From an uncultured Pseudomonadales bacterium (GTDB taxonomy: Bacteria; Pseudomonadota; Gammaproteobacteria; Pseudomonadales; Azotimanducaceae): a stretch of DNA of 64,000 nucleotides. Position 1 is the first letter of the stretch. Each line of letters begins with the position of its first letter. Under the pieces are notes generated by a model that did not search any database, was not told the origin of the DNA, and saw only the letters and a list, made by a program, of their open reading frames with translations. A program made the position numbers and the translations under genes. The stretch is taken from positions 3,279,617-3,343,616 of the forward strand of contig OX638346.1 in NCBI GenBank assembly GCA_951813515.1. The letters run 5' to 3'. Below are positions 54,633 through 62,235 of this stretch, in pieces.

Positions 54633-56081
54633 TCATCCGCGGTCCGTGAAGCGCTCCAACTCCGCGTCTGCGGACTCCGCCAGACGCGTTTCCAATTCAT
54701 CGGCCCTGTCTCGCAGGCGCGCCGCCTCCTCGACCAAGTCGGCTATGTCCCCTTCGACCTGCTCGTCTAATCGCGGGATCGAGAAGCCCTGCACGTCTTC
54801 AACCTCAATCTCCGGGATGCTCGAACCATATGGCAGCGCCTTCACGCGTGGCCGCCCAAGAGTCGGATGGGTCATCGCCACCAGCAGGTACCCCAATCGA
54901 CACAGGGGGTCGCGCGGAGCAATACGGATGATGTGATCCGAGATCACTTTGTTCTCGTGGATCGGACCACTCACCATGGCCGAACCGTTCAGCCCGTAGA
55001 TCTGACCCGACCGAGCCAAGAGGACCCAACCGCGTACAACCCTTCCGTTGTGCGGATCACCAAAGTCTCGATCTGCGATACGCTTCGTGACGTCGGGATT
55101 GATCTCGAATAAGTCCGAACTGTCTAGGAAGTCCACTCCGTCGCGTGCTGCGACTCGTCGAAATCGCGTGGGTAGCCACACCTCGAAACCAAGCTCCTCG
55201 ATCCCGTTCCAGCCCTTTGCTTGCCTCGCCAAGTGGGCCTCGAGCGCCCTCACGGCGGGATTGTGATGCCACGCATCCAAGCGCCGACGCCCAGAGAACA
55301 CGACGCTAGCGCGGGAGTTGAATCCCGCCTCGCCCAAGTCCGTCGCGTCGAATACGCCGAATGCTCGCTCGAACATTCGCTCCGCCTCCACCGTCAGCTC
55401 GTACGCCCGATCCCGTAGGTTCAAGATCTCGCTCGCTTGCGCGCGGAACCAAGCCCTTTTCTGACCGTCCACGCAGACAACCGGCAACGAGTCCAGATGA
55501 TGGGTCTCAAGATGCTTGATGATGTGCCCGTACTGTGCGGCCTTCATCATCTTGCGTGCGGTAGGAGCGCGTAGGTACGCATAGATCCACCCCCACCAGT
55601 CCTCGTCCCTCGCGTCGATCCGGAGTAGGTCGTGGGAGACGAGGATGTTCTTCGTCGTCTCGTGAGCCAAGGTCGCTCGGCCGACGTTGCCGGAACACGT
55701 CAAGAGAATCTGTCCGCTCCTCACGAACCGCTTCGCGTGATCGTGCGTTCTCTCGATGGACAGCCACTTCCGCGGCGTCGGGCGAACGTCGTAGACCTGC
55801 GTCGCCGTCAAGAACGGCGTACCGTGCTCGCGACCGATCTGGATTCCCTTAAGCCGCGATGGTTGCCACGTGCGTGCCACCGTGGAGAGCGAAGCCCACC
55901 CCGACGACTTCGACTCGATCGCCAGCCGAGTCGCGTACCCCTCTCCCAGATATGCCCCGGCCTCGAGCCTTCGTTCCGATTGGAACAGCAGCGAGGCTTT
56001 CAGCGACGCCGACCGGACCGAGTGCCAAGGCCACTCCGTCCGAATCTCCTGCGGTGGGCTCAGCCTTGCTCGTACAGCCAC
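54633..56081 (-). CDS. Type I-like specificity subunit (HsdS)
   Basis: A 482-residue DNA-specificity subunit with two target-recognition domains and conserved helices. First domain about 60-235 (TPFLTATQVYDV, GQILLTCSGNVGRATLAHET, HIIKHLETHHLDSLPV), followed by a conserved helix (RAYELTVEAERMFERAFGVF), second domain about 270-440 (FLDSSDLFEINPDVTKRI, GWVLLARSGQIYGLNGSAMV, SSIPEIEVEDVQGFSIPRLD) and a final helix (DIADLVEEAARLRDRADELE). It would recognise a bipartite site. Its GTG start overlaps the end of the fused nuclease-methylase gene by 22 bp. Confidence 0.88.
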   Translation of the reverse strand: MAVRARLSPPQEIRTEWPWHSVRSASLKASLLFQSERRLEAGAYLGEGYATRLAIESKSSGWASLSTVARTWQPSRLKGIQIGREHGTPFLTATQVYDVRPTPRKWLSIERTHDHAKRFVRSGQILLTCSGNVGRATLAHETTKNILVSHDLLRIDARDEDWWGWIYAYLRAPTARKMMKAAQYGHIIKHLETHHLDSLPVVCVDGQKRAWFRAQASEILNLRDRAYELTVEAERMFERAFGVFDATDLGEAGFNSRASVVFSGRRRLDAWHHNPAVRALEAHLARQAKGWNGIEELGFEVWLPTRFRRVAARDGVDFLDSSDLFEINPDVTKRIADRDFGDPHNGRVVRGWVLLARSGQIYGLNGSAMVSGPIHENKVISDHIIRIAPRDPLCRLGYLLVAMTHPTLGRPRVKALPYGSSIPEIEVEDVQGFSIPRLDEQVEGDIADLVEEAARLRDRADELETRLAESADAELERFTDRG

Positions 56082-58036
56082 GATCTAAAAGCCTGTGCGA
56101 TCTGTAGCGTGTTGTCGTCCACGACCTTCCGCTGCGTCCGCTGTTTCGTGTAGATAGCCTGTCCGTCCTCGTACTCCTTCAGGGTCTCGTCCAGCTCTTC
56201 GACGATTTCGTTGCCCTGACGATCCCGCACGTACGTGACGTTCCCGCGCTTATCGTGCCCAACGTGGTTGGCGACCGCCATGAACACGTCGTAGTCGTTG
56301 AAGCGTCCGGCCGCGGTCTCCACAGCGATTTCTTCCACGGACTTCCGCTCCAGCACGAGGACGCTTGTCTGGACGCTGACGTGTGGCTGGAAGGTATCCG
56401 GGTGCAAGTCGATGCTCGCTAGAATGCGCGTGTTCTGGAGAATCCACTCTCGGACGTAGCCCAAGCCCGGCGACCCGAGAATGCCGTCCGGCAGAACGAT
56501 GGCGCAGCGTCCCGACCCGGGCTTCAGCAATCGAACGCAACGTTCAATGAACAGAATCTCGGGAGGCTGTGACGCTTGGACGGCTTCCGTACGTGTCCAG
56601 TTGTCCTTTTCGTCGTCGTGTTGCCACACATGGCCCAGGTCATACGCCTCCAGAATCGTCGGCTCGTCGATGGGGATCTTCGAACCGAACGGGGGATTCG
56701 TGAAGATTAGGTCAACGCGACCGAGCAGCTCTCGCGCCCGGAGCTCGTCCTCCCAGGTCACAGGGGCTTTGAGCGAGTTCGCCTGAAACAGCCCGCCCGC
56801 GCCGTCGTTGTTCATGACCATGTTCATCTTGGATGCCTTCACCAGGTTCGGATTCAGGTCCATCCCGACGATGAACGACCGGGCAACACGCTGTACGCGC
56901 CCCCGGATCGCGGCCTCCGCGCGATCAATGTCGCCCCATTTGCTGATCTCTGCGTCCCGGATCTTCTCGATCACGTAGTTCATCGCGGTAATCAGGAAGC
57001 CGCCCGTGCCGCACGCTGGATCGACGATCAGTTGCCGCTCGCCGGGATCGAGCATCGCGACTGTCATCTTGCACACGTTTCGGGGCGTAAAGAATTCTCC
57101 CCGGTCCCCACGCAGATTCGAACCAACGACCTCCTCGTAGGCCCGTCCCTTGACGTCAATGTCGCTTTCGAGCAGCGAGTACATCTGCATCTGGCTGACG
57201 ATGTACGCCAACACCTCGGGGTTCAGCTCGATCGCCTCGTTCTCGCGGAAGATCGTGAGGAACTCCGCCTTCACCTGACCGAATAGCCGGTCAAGTCTCT
57301 TCTTCGCCTTGAGTCGACCGTTCAGCCCCTCCCGTTCCTTCGACGTCGCATAGAACTGGATTTCATCCGAGCTTCGCTCGTCGTGGATCTTGCAGAAAAT
57401 GATCTTGAGCAGTTCCCAGAACGCCTCAGGCTTCTGAAGGCCCTGATTGCCCGCGATGTAGTTGTGGCAGCGGCGGAAGGCGAAGAGCAACGCGTCCGAC
57501 GACGCCGCTTTCAACTGATCGAACCGCGGGCGCTCGGCCTCGTCCTCCGAGCTTCCCCTGCTCGGAATGTCCGGGATCTCGTCGAAACGGACCTTGCCTT
57601 TGGCGTCAACGCGTTTGTAGCAGAATCGCTCGACGCCGTTGGTCCACATCCCGTAGGCCGCATTCGGGCAGGCCGCCATGTAGCTGTGCAGCTGCCCGAC
57701 GCCGTCCTTTCGGCTCGTCGGCTTGATCTTCCTCGACTTGCACTCGACGATGATCCTGGCGCGGTCTTGGTCGTGCGCGTCGCCTTCGTCGAAGATCACG
57801 AGATCTGCGCGTGGCCGGCGGGTTCCGAGCCGAAGCGTAAACTCGACCGAGACGTCCCGCTTCTGATAGCCGTACTCGCGAACCAGCGACTTGGCGATTT
57901 CCTGCCGAACGTACTCTTCAGGTGTCTCCGCGCGCTGTGTGACGCCGTCGATATAGTCCAGAACCTTGCCCTGCTGGACGATGACCGCCATTGGGCGTTC
58001 CGCATTTGGCCGATCTTTGTCCCGCTCCGTAGCCAC
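56060..58036 (-). CDS. Restriction nuclease fused to adenine methylase (BcgI-like)
   Basis: A 658-residue fusion. Residues 35-145 are an HsdR-like PD-(D/E)XK nuclease domain: Asp78 in RADLVIFDEGD and Glu98-x-Lys100 in IIVECKSRK, then GQLHSYMAACPNAAYGMWTN. Residues 195-600 are an N6-adenine methyltransferase of the HsdM type: GEFFTPRNVCKMTVAMLDP, SAM motif DPACGTGG at 339-346, catalytic NPPF at 447-450. With a separate HsdS and no helicase-containing HsdR, this matches the A subunit of BcgI (type IIB/IIG). The N-terminus has a GTG start at 58036; a Met at residue 16 is an alternative. Confidence 0.88.
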   Translation of the reverse strand: MATERDKDRPNAERPMAVIVQQGKVLDYIDGVTQRAETPEEYVRQEIAKSLVREYGYQKRDVSVEFTLRLGTRRPRADLVIFDEGDAHDQDRARIIVECKSRKIKPTSRKDGVGQLHSYMAACPNAAYGMWTNGVERFCYKRVDAKGKVRFDEIPDIPSRGSSEDEAERPRFDQLKAASSDALLFAFRRCHNYIAGNQGLQKPEAFWELLKIIFCKIHDERSSDEIQFYATSKEREGLNGRLKAKKRLDRLFGQVKAEFLTIFRENEAIELNPEVLAYIVSQMQMYSLLESDIDVKGRAYEEVVGSNLRGDRGEFFTPRNVCKMTVAMLDPGERQLIVDPACGTGGFLITAMNYVIEKIRDAEISKWGDIDRAEAAIRGRVQRVARSFIVGMDLNPNLVKASKMNMVMNNDGAGGLFQANSLKAPVTWEDELRARELLGRVDLIFTNPPFGSKIPIDEPTILEAYDLGHVWQHDDEKDNWTRTEAVQASQPPEILFIERCVRLLKPGSGRCAIVLPDGILGSPGLGYVREWILQNTRILASIDLHPDTFQPHVSVQTSVLVLERKSVEEIAVETAAGRFNDYDVFMAVANHVGHDKRGNVTYVRDRQGNEIVEELDETLKEYEDGQAIYTKQRTQRKVVDDNTLQIAQAFRSWLYEQG

Positions 58037-58055
58037 CCTTACCCCACGCCTGCCG

Positions 58056-58490
58056 CTAGCTTTCGTCGTCCGCTTTGCCCGCGAGAGCGATACCTAGTGC
58101 CTCTCGCGCGGACCGGATTGGGATGCCCTCGACATCGCCCAGCTCCAGCATGTCACTCCTGTCGCCGGAAACCACCAGCCCCACATCACCGACCACTGCC
58201 GCAGCCAGAATGGGGTCGTCCTTGGGGTCCGGAGACCTCCTGGTCACTGGAACTTGGGTCAGCACAGTCGCGCGCTGATGGATCGCAGCGACCATCTGTG
58301 CTGCTTCGTCCGAATCTACGTACCTGCGCAACCGTGGCCGGGCCAGGACATCCGTGATTTCGTCGATCTGCGCAACAGATGTGACCAGTTCGATTTCTTC
58401 GCGGAGCCACGCCTGGTAGAGCTGATCCGGCGGAGTCCCCTTGGTGATTAGCGCGCTAACGAGAATGTTCGTGTCAAGGACGACGCGCAC
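58056..58490 (-). CDS. PIN-domain toxin
   Basis: A 144-residue PIN ribonuclease (VapC-like, COG1569 type). Acidic metal ligands are visible: Asp6 in VVLDTNILVSALI, Glu in QIDEITDVLARPRL, and Asp in KDDPILAAAV and VSGDRSDMLEL. The GTG start at 58490 opens the PIN fold and overlaps the antitoxin stop by 17 bp. It is the last protein gene before the right end of the island and may stabilise it. Confidence 0.87.
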   Translation of the reverse strand: MRVVLDTNILVSALITKGTPPDQLYQAWLREEIELVTSVAQIDEITDVLARPRLRRYVDSDEAAQMVAAIHQRATVLTQVPVTRRSPDPKDDPILAAAVVGDVGLVVSGDRSDMLELGDVEGIPIRSAREALGIALAGKADDES

Positions 58491-58800
58491 GTACGGCGTC
58501 CACCTCGCTGTCGATGAGTTCCATGACCTCGCGCTGGTCGGAAGTCGCGACCCGGTCCTTGACGCGCTTGATGGCCGCAACCGAACTCAGGATGCCGAGA
58601 ACTGCCGAACCTACATCTTCGGCAGGCAGGTCTTTGCGACGAGGGTTGAGGGCCGCGATTCGGCAGGTTTCGGCATGGGCCAAGTTCTCGGCCGTCGCCT
58701 TGCTCATTCGCAACTCAACCGTGACCTCATTGTCCGATGCGGACTGCGATGCGAGATGGACGACCCACCGGGTCGGCGACGGATGCCTGACTGATGCCAT
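58474..58800 (-). CDS. Antitoxin partner of the PIN toxin
   Basis: A 108-residue protein upstream of and overlapping the PIN gene. The N-terminal strand and helices (NEVTVELRMSKATAENLAHA) suggest a ribbon-helix-helix-like domain; the C-terminal part (KDRVATSDQREVMELIDSEV) would hold the toxin. Family not named with confidence; the assignment rests on position and length. Confidence 0.65.
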   Translation of the reverse strand: MASVRHPSPTRWVVHLASQSASDNEVTVELRMSKATAENLAHAETCRIAALNPRRKDLPAEDVGSAVLGILSSVAAIKRVKDRVATSDQREVMELIDSEVDAVRARRP

Positions 58801-58953
58801 GACTCAACGAGATATTCTGAACTCAGTCAAGCCTATACGCTGGCGGGCATGCCAGCAAGCCGCTCTCGCCCGCAGATGTGGTAGCTTAAGTGATAACCTT
58901 ATTCTATGAACTTCGTAATATTGCATTAAAATCAGTAACTTAAAATAAATTTA

Positions 58954-58967
58954 TGGCGGAGAGGGAG
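58954..58967. other. Right attachment-site repeat, 3' end of tRNA-Ser
   Basis: TGGCGGAGAGGGAG, the 3' terminal 14 nt of tRNA-Ser read on the plus strand, identical to 42405-42418. Integration here preserves an intact tRNA. The neighbouring sequence on the island side (58880-58953) is markedly AT-rich. Confidence 0.85.
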
Positions 58968-59044
58968 GGATTCGAACCCTCGATGAGCTATTAACCCATA
59001 CACACTTTCCAGGCGTGCTCCTTCAGCCGCTCGGACACCTCTCC
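58954..59044 (-). tRNA. tRNA-Ser (anticodon GGA)
   Basis: A 91-nt class II tRNA with encoded CCA. Acceptor stem GGAGAGG/CCTCTCC, D arm with GAGCGGCTGAAGG, anticodon loop CTGGAAA (anticodon GGA at 59008-59010), long variable arm, and T arm GGGTTCGAATCCC are all present. It reads UCC and UCU codons. The gene lies 13 bp downstream of an SRP-like RNA and is probably part of the same transcript. Confidence 0.97.
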
Positions 59045-59057
59045 GGTGACAACTGGA

Positions 59058-59146
59058 GGCGATCGGGACCAGCTTGCCGCGATAGGCCATCTGCTGCTTG
59101 CAGCAGGACCCACAACAGCACGTCGCGACGGGCTGGCGGGATCACC
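59058..59146 (-). ncRNA. SRP-RNA-like long-hairpin RNA without the SRP54-binding apex
   Basis: About 89 nt between an SRP-type promoter and tRNA-Ser. It can fold into one long hairpin: GGUGAUC/GAUCGCC at the ends, then CCAGC/GCUGG, GUCGCG/CGCGGC, and an apical CUGCUG-CAAG-CAGCAG stem closed by GGUC/GGCC. The 5' 40 nt and the 3' 25 nt, together with flanking sequence, resemble the true SRP RNA gene at 61994-62102. The terminal stem differs from it at several places but still pairs, that is, compensatory changes are seen. The middle lacks the GGAAG-type loop bound by SRP54. It may be a decayed duplicate or an RNA with another role. Confidence 0.55.
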
Positions 59147-59161
59147 GTCATTGCGGAGCGT

Positions 59162-59191
59162 ATCGTAGCCACCGCACGGGGAATGTGGCAA
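59162..59191 (-). promoter_or_regulatory. Promoter of the SRP-like RNA and tRNA-Ser
   Basis: -35 TTGCCA (59191-59186) and -10 TACGAT (59167-59162), spacing 18 bp, reading leftwards. The boxes, the spacing and the flanking CGCTTGCCACATTC and GGCTACGATACGC match the promoter of the SRP RNA gene almost base for base. The distance from the -10 box to the first RNA stem is 16 nt in both. Confidence 0.75.
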
Positions 59192-59338
59192 GCGACCGTC
59201 AGCGCACTGATAGAACTGTGGTAAGAGTTGGCGGGTAGGGCGGGGACGAAAACCGCGCTGAACGTCGCCCCGCCCCCGTCTGCACCCATCTACGCTTCCT
59301 GCTAAGGTTCCTTCCATGAACGTGCTGATACGAACCTT

Positions 59339-59641
59339 ATGACGATAGACGAGATTGCTGCGGACATGGCGGCGAAGGCACGCGAAATCGAGCCGCTCGG
59401 CAAGACTCTGCTGTTCTGCCTTGACGATGAGCGGATGCTCATTGACGGAACGGGGGAGACCAACCGGGTGAGCGTCGTCTCGGGCGAGGACGCGGACGGC
59501 GACTGCACGGTGCGAATGTCGCTCGATACGTACGGCAAGCTGCAACGCAACGAGATCAAGCCGTTCATGGCGGTCGCGTCCGGAAAGATCAAGGTGAAGG
59601 GCGACATGTCGATTGCGGCCAAGCTCAAGAAGCTGACCTGA
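59339..59641 (+). CDS. SCP2 sterol-carrier domain protein
   Basis: A 100-residue, single-domain protein of the SCP2 family, which shuttle or present sterols and other lipids. Visible features: the beta strand LLFCLDDERMLIDG, DCTVRMSLDTYGKLQRNEIK and the C-terminal FMAVASGKIKVKGDMSIAAK, the most conserved part. The gene starts a three-gene group; the sulfotransferase gene begins 3 bp after its stop. Size equals the isolated domain. Confidence 0.9.
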   Translation: MTIDEIAADMAAKAREIEPLGKTLLFCLDDERMLIDGTGETNRVSVVSGEDADGDCTVRMSLDTYGKLQRNEIKPFMAVASGKIKVKGDMSIAAKLKKLT

Positions 59642-59644
59642 CGC

Positions 59645-60949
59645 GTGGCTGGCGCGTCGATCGGGGTCCGGCGTCCGCTCATCCTGAAGGCCGTCAATGG
59701 GTTGGGCGCGCTGCTCGAACGCGGTGGCCTTTCGTTCGAACTCGACAGTCGGGACATCCTCGACCGGGCCGAGCGAACTAGCGGATACACCCTCGACGAT
59801 CCATCCATGCGGGAAGGGCTGGACCGCTTGGTTCGGTCCGTGGAGCAGCAGGCGCGCCTGAGCACGTTCGGACGCTTCGCGATACGCAACATGTTGCAGC
59901 GTGCCGCCGACTCGCGCCTCCGGGTCGAGCGCGCGTTCGCCGAGGATCCGGCCATCTGCGACGAACCCGTCCGGGCACCCGTCTTCATCATCGGCATGCC
60001 GAGGACTGGGACGACCATCCTGCACGCGCTGCTACATCTGGACCGCAACCACCGCGCGCCCCTGTCGTGGGAATGCCTGCTGCCGCATCCGGCGCCGCGC
60101 CCCGAGGACTACCGAGACAACGAGCGGATCGACACGATCCACCGGGAGTTCGAGCGGATATTCCGGCTCGTTCCCGACTTTCGCAAGAAGCACTACATGA
60201 CGGCGGTCTCGCCGCAGGAGTGCATCGCCATCACGGCTCTGAACTTCACGAGCTTTCAGTACCTGGCCCAGGCTTACCTACCCGACTACCACGAGTGGTT
60301 CGTCCGTGCCGATCAGGAACGCAACCTGCGCTGGCACCGGCGGTTCCTGCAGTTCCTCCAGTCCGGTGGAGTGAGAACGCCTCGCTGGCTGCTCAAGTCG
60401 CCGGTGCATCTCATGCGGCTGCGCGCCCTGTTCGCCGTGTATCCGGACGCCACCGTGATCATGACGCACCGGCATCCGGACCAGGTCGTGCCCTCGGTGG
60501 GGAGTGTCGTCTCCTCCATGCGTTCGCTCTATTCGGATCACGAGGACGCGAAACGTACAGGACGCGAGCAGTTCGGGATCTGGGCGGATTACATCGCGAG
60601 GTTCTTGGAGGACAGGCAGTCCCTTGGTCGCGAGGAGCAGATCGTTGACGTGCTGTTCGACGACTTCGTGTGCGATCAGATGGCCGTCGTGGATTCCGTC
60701 TACGAGCGCCTGGGCTGGGCATTGCAACACGAGGATCGCGCGCGCATGGAGGCGTTCCTGCGCGACGAACCCCGGGACAAGCATGGGACCCACGAATACT
60801 CGCTGGACAGCATCGGTGTCACGCCGGAGGACATCAACCGCAAGTACTCCCGCTACCTGGGATTTCTCGACTCGTTGAGAGAACCGACAGCGGGTCCCGG
60901 ACAATCGGAACAACGGAGGAGAGATGGACAGTCGACAGGCGCTGGATGA
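59645..60949 (+). CDS. PAPS-dependent sulfotransferase family protein
   Basis: A 434-residue sulfotransferase. The 5'-phosphosulfate-binding loop is GMPRTGTTILHALL (117-130), the 3'-phosphate site is in IMTHRHPDQVVPSVGS, and WLLKSPVHLMRLRAL is also typical. The N-terminal 110 residues (LERGGLSFELDSRDILDRAE) mark the bacterial subgroup often found with sterol or lipid genes. The frame begins with GTG 3 bp after the SCP2 stop and its end overlaps the start of the next gene by 26 bp, so all three are co-expressed. A hydrophobic acceptor supplied by SCP2 is a reasonable inference. Confidence 0.88.
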   Translation: MAGASIGVRRPLILKAVNGLGALLERGGLSFELDSRDILDRAERTSGYTLDDPSMREGLDRLVRSVEQQARLSTFGRFAIRNMLQRAADSRLRVERAFAEDPAICDEPVRAPVFIIGMPRTGTTILHALLHLDRNHRAPLSWECLLPHPAPRPEDYRDNERIDTIHREFERIFRLVPDFRKKHYMTAVSPQECIAITALNFTSFQYLAQAYLPDYHEWFVRADQERNLRWHRRFLQFLQSGGVRTPRWLLKSPVHLMRLRALFAVYPDATVIMTHRHPDQVVPSVGSVVSSMRSLYSDHEDAKRTGREQFGIWADYIARFLEDRQSLGREEQIVDVLFDDFVCDQMAVVDSVYERLGWALQHEDRARMEAFLRDEPRDKHGTHEYSLDSIGVTPEDINRKYSRYLGFLDSLREPTAGPGQSEQRRRDGQSTGAG

Positions 60950-61973
60950 GTTCCTCGACATCATCCGCAACGCGGACCAGACCTTTCTGGACCCGGACAA
61001 GGGCCTTGACGCGCAGGGCAAGGTGGACGGCTACCAGCACATCTTCCACCTGATGCAGGTGGCGGTCGACTTCTATCTGCACAACGATCCGCTCCGGCCC
61101 ACGTTGATGCCGCTGGCCGACCGGGGCCGCAAGCTGTACGGCGACAACGTCGATGCCGTTTATTACTTCTCCCAGGTGCGCGGCGACCAGGAATACGTCA
61201 TCAGTGGCCAGCGTTTCGATAGTTGCTACCTCAGCTTCTGCCTCTACGGCGGCGATCCGAACGGCGAACTCGCGGATCGCGTGACGCTCAACGTCAACCA
61301 CCGGGACATCGCCTTTGCCGACGACGGCGCCTTCGAGATCCGGCTCACGCCGAACCCAAAGGGAGTCAACGAGTTCCGCATCGACTCCGATTCGGTCTCG
61401 CTTTTCACGCGCGAGTACTTCTTTGATCGGGCCGCGTCGAAGGAGAGCGTTCTCAGCATCCGCAACGCCTCCCCGCAGCCGCCCGCCCTGCCCTTGGATG
61501 ACGTTCAGCTTGCACGCCGCATCCGCAACATGGCGATGTTCTTCCAGTGCACGACGTGGATCGCGCCGCTGCCGGTGGAGTTCCCGGTGAACGAGTTCTG
61601 TCCGCCGTTCGAGTTCGACGCCGAGCAGGGCGGCTGGGGCACGATCGACAACATCTACTGTTTCAGCCGGTTCCGGGTCGAAGAGCATCAGTACCTGAAG
61701 ATCACGTTCAGGTCGCCCGAGGCCTGTTACTGGGGATTCCAGACCTGGAACTACCTGATGCAGTCGACCAATTACCTGGACTTCCCGGTGTGCATCAACA
61801 GCGGGACCGTCGCGCTCGAAGCCGACGGTAGCTACGTGATCTATCTCAGCCACCGCGAGGCCCCGCGCAACTGGATCAGTACGGCCGGCTACAACGAGGG
61901 CATCCTGTTCGCGCGCTGGCTTCTCGCCGATTCGCTGCCGGAAACGCCGGCAGTGGAACTCGGAAGCTGGTAA
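60924..61973 (+). CDS. DUF1214-domain protein
   Basis: A 349-residue protein. The C-terminal part shows the DUF1214 pattern: YLKITFRSPEACYWGFQTWN, DFPVCINSGTVALEADGSYV, YLSHREAPRNWISTAGYNEG and a closing FARWLLADSLPETPAVE. The N-terminal 150 residues (FLDIIRNADQTFLDPDKGLD, YYFSQVRGDQEYVISGQ) are also conserved in proteins that stand next to sulfotransferases. No enzyme activity is established for the family. No signal peptide. A ribosome site GGAGGAGAG precedes the ATG inside the sulfotransferase gene. Confidence 0.8.
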   Translation: MDSRQALDEFLDIIRNADQTFLDPDKGLDAQGKVDGYQHIFHLMQVAVDFYLHNDPLRPTLMPLADRGRKLYGDNVDAVYYFSQVRGDQEYVISGQRFDSCYLSFCLYGGDPNGELADRVTLNVNHRDIAFADDGAFEIRLTPNPKGVNEFRIDSDSVSLFTREYFFDRAASKESVLSIRNASPQPPALPLDDVQLARRIRNMAMFFQCTTWIAPLPVEFPVNEFCPPFEFDAEQGGWGTIDNIYCFSRFRVEEHQYLKITFRSPEACYWGFQTWNYLMQSTNYLDFPVCINSGTVALEADGSYVIYLSHREAPRNWISTAGYNEGILFARWLLADSLPETPAVELGSW

Positions 61974-61993
61974 CTGCGACGGTGGAGACTGGA

Positions 61994-62102
61994 GGCGACC
62001 CACCAGCCACACCCCGGCACCCGAGTCCGCTGCTGCCGCTGCTCCCTTCCGGGCCTGACGGGGTTCACAACTTGTCGTCGCGAGGGGACCGGTGGAGTCA
62101 CC
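61994..62102 (-). ncRNA. ffs: Signal recognition particle RNA (4.5S type)
   Basis: The minus strand contains GTCAGGCCCGGAAGGGAGC followed by AGC, the universally conserved SRP54-binding apex with its GGAA tetraloop. The ends GGUGACUCCACC and GGUGGGUCGCC pair over about 11 bp and set the borders at 62102 and 61994, giving 109 nt, the usual size of the bacterial short form. The RNA joins Ffh to target ribosomes with signal sequences to the membrane. It has its own promoter upstream. Confidence 0.93.
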
Positions 62103-62117
62103 ATCGTTGCGGGGCGT

Positions 62118-62147
62118 ATCGTAGCCAGCGCGTGGTGAATGTGGCAA
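62118..62147 (-). promoter_or_regulatory. Promoter of the SRP RNA gene
   Basis: -35 TTGCCA (62147-62142) and -10 TACGAT (62123-62118), 18-bp spacer, reading leftwards, followed by a GC-rich discriminator (ACGCCCCGC), typical of stringently controlled stable-RNA genes. The same sequence occurs at 59162-59191. Confidence 0.75.
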
Positions 62148-62235
62148 GTGACGTCGGACCGGAGTGACGCGGTTTTTGACGGCACATACATTCGCGTACG
62201 CTAAAGGACCCTCAAGCACCCTGGAATCGGCGCAC

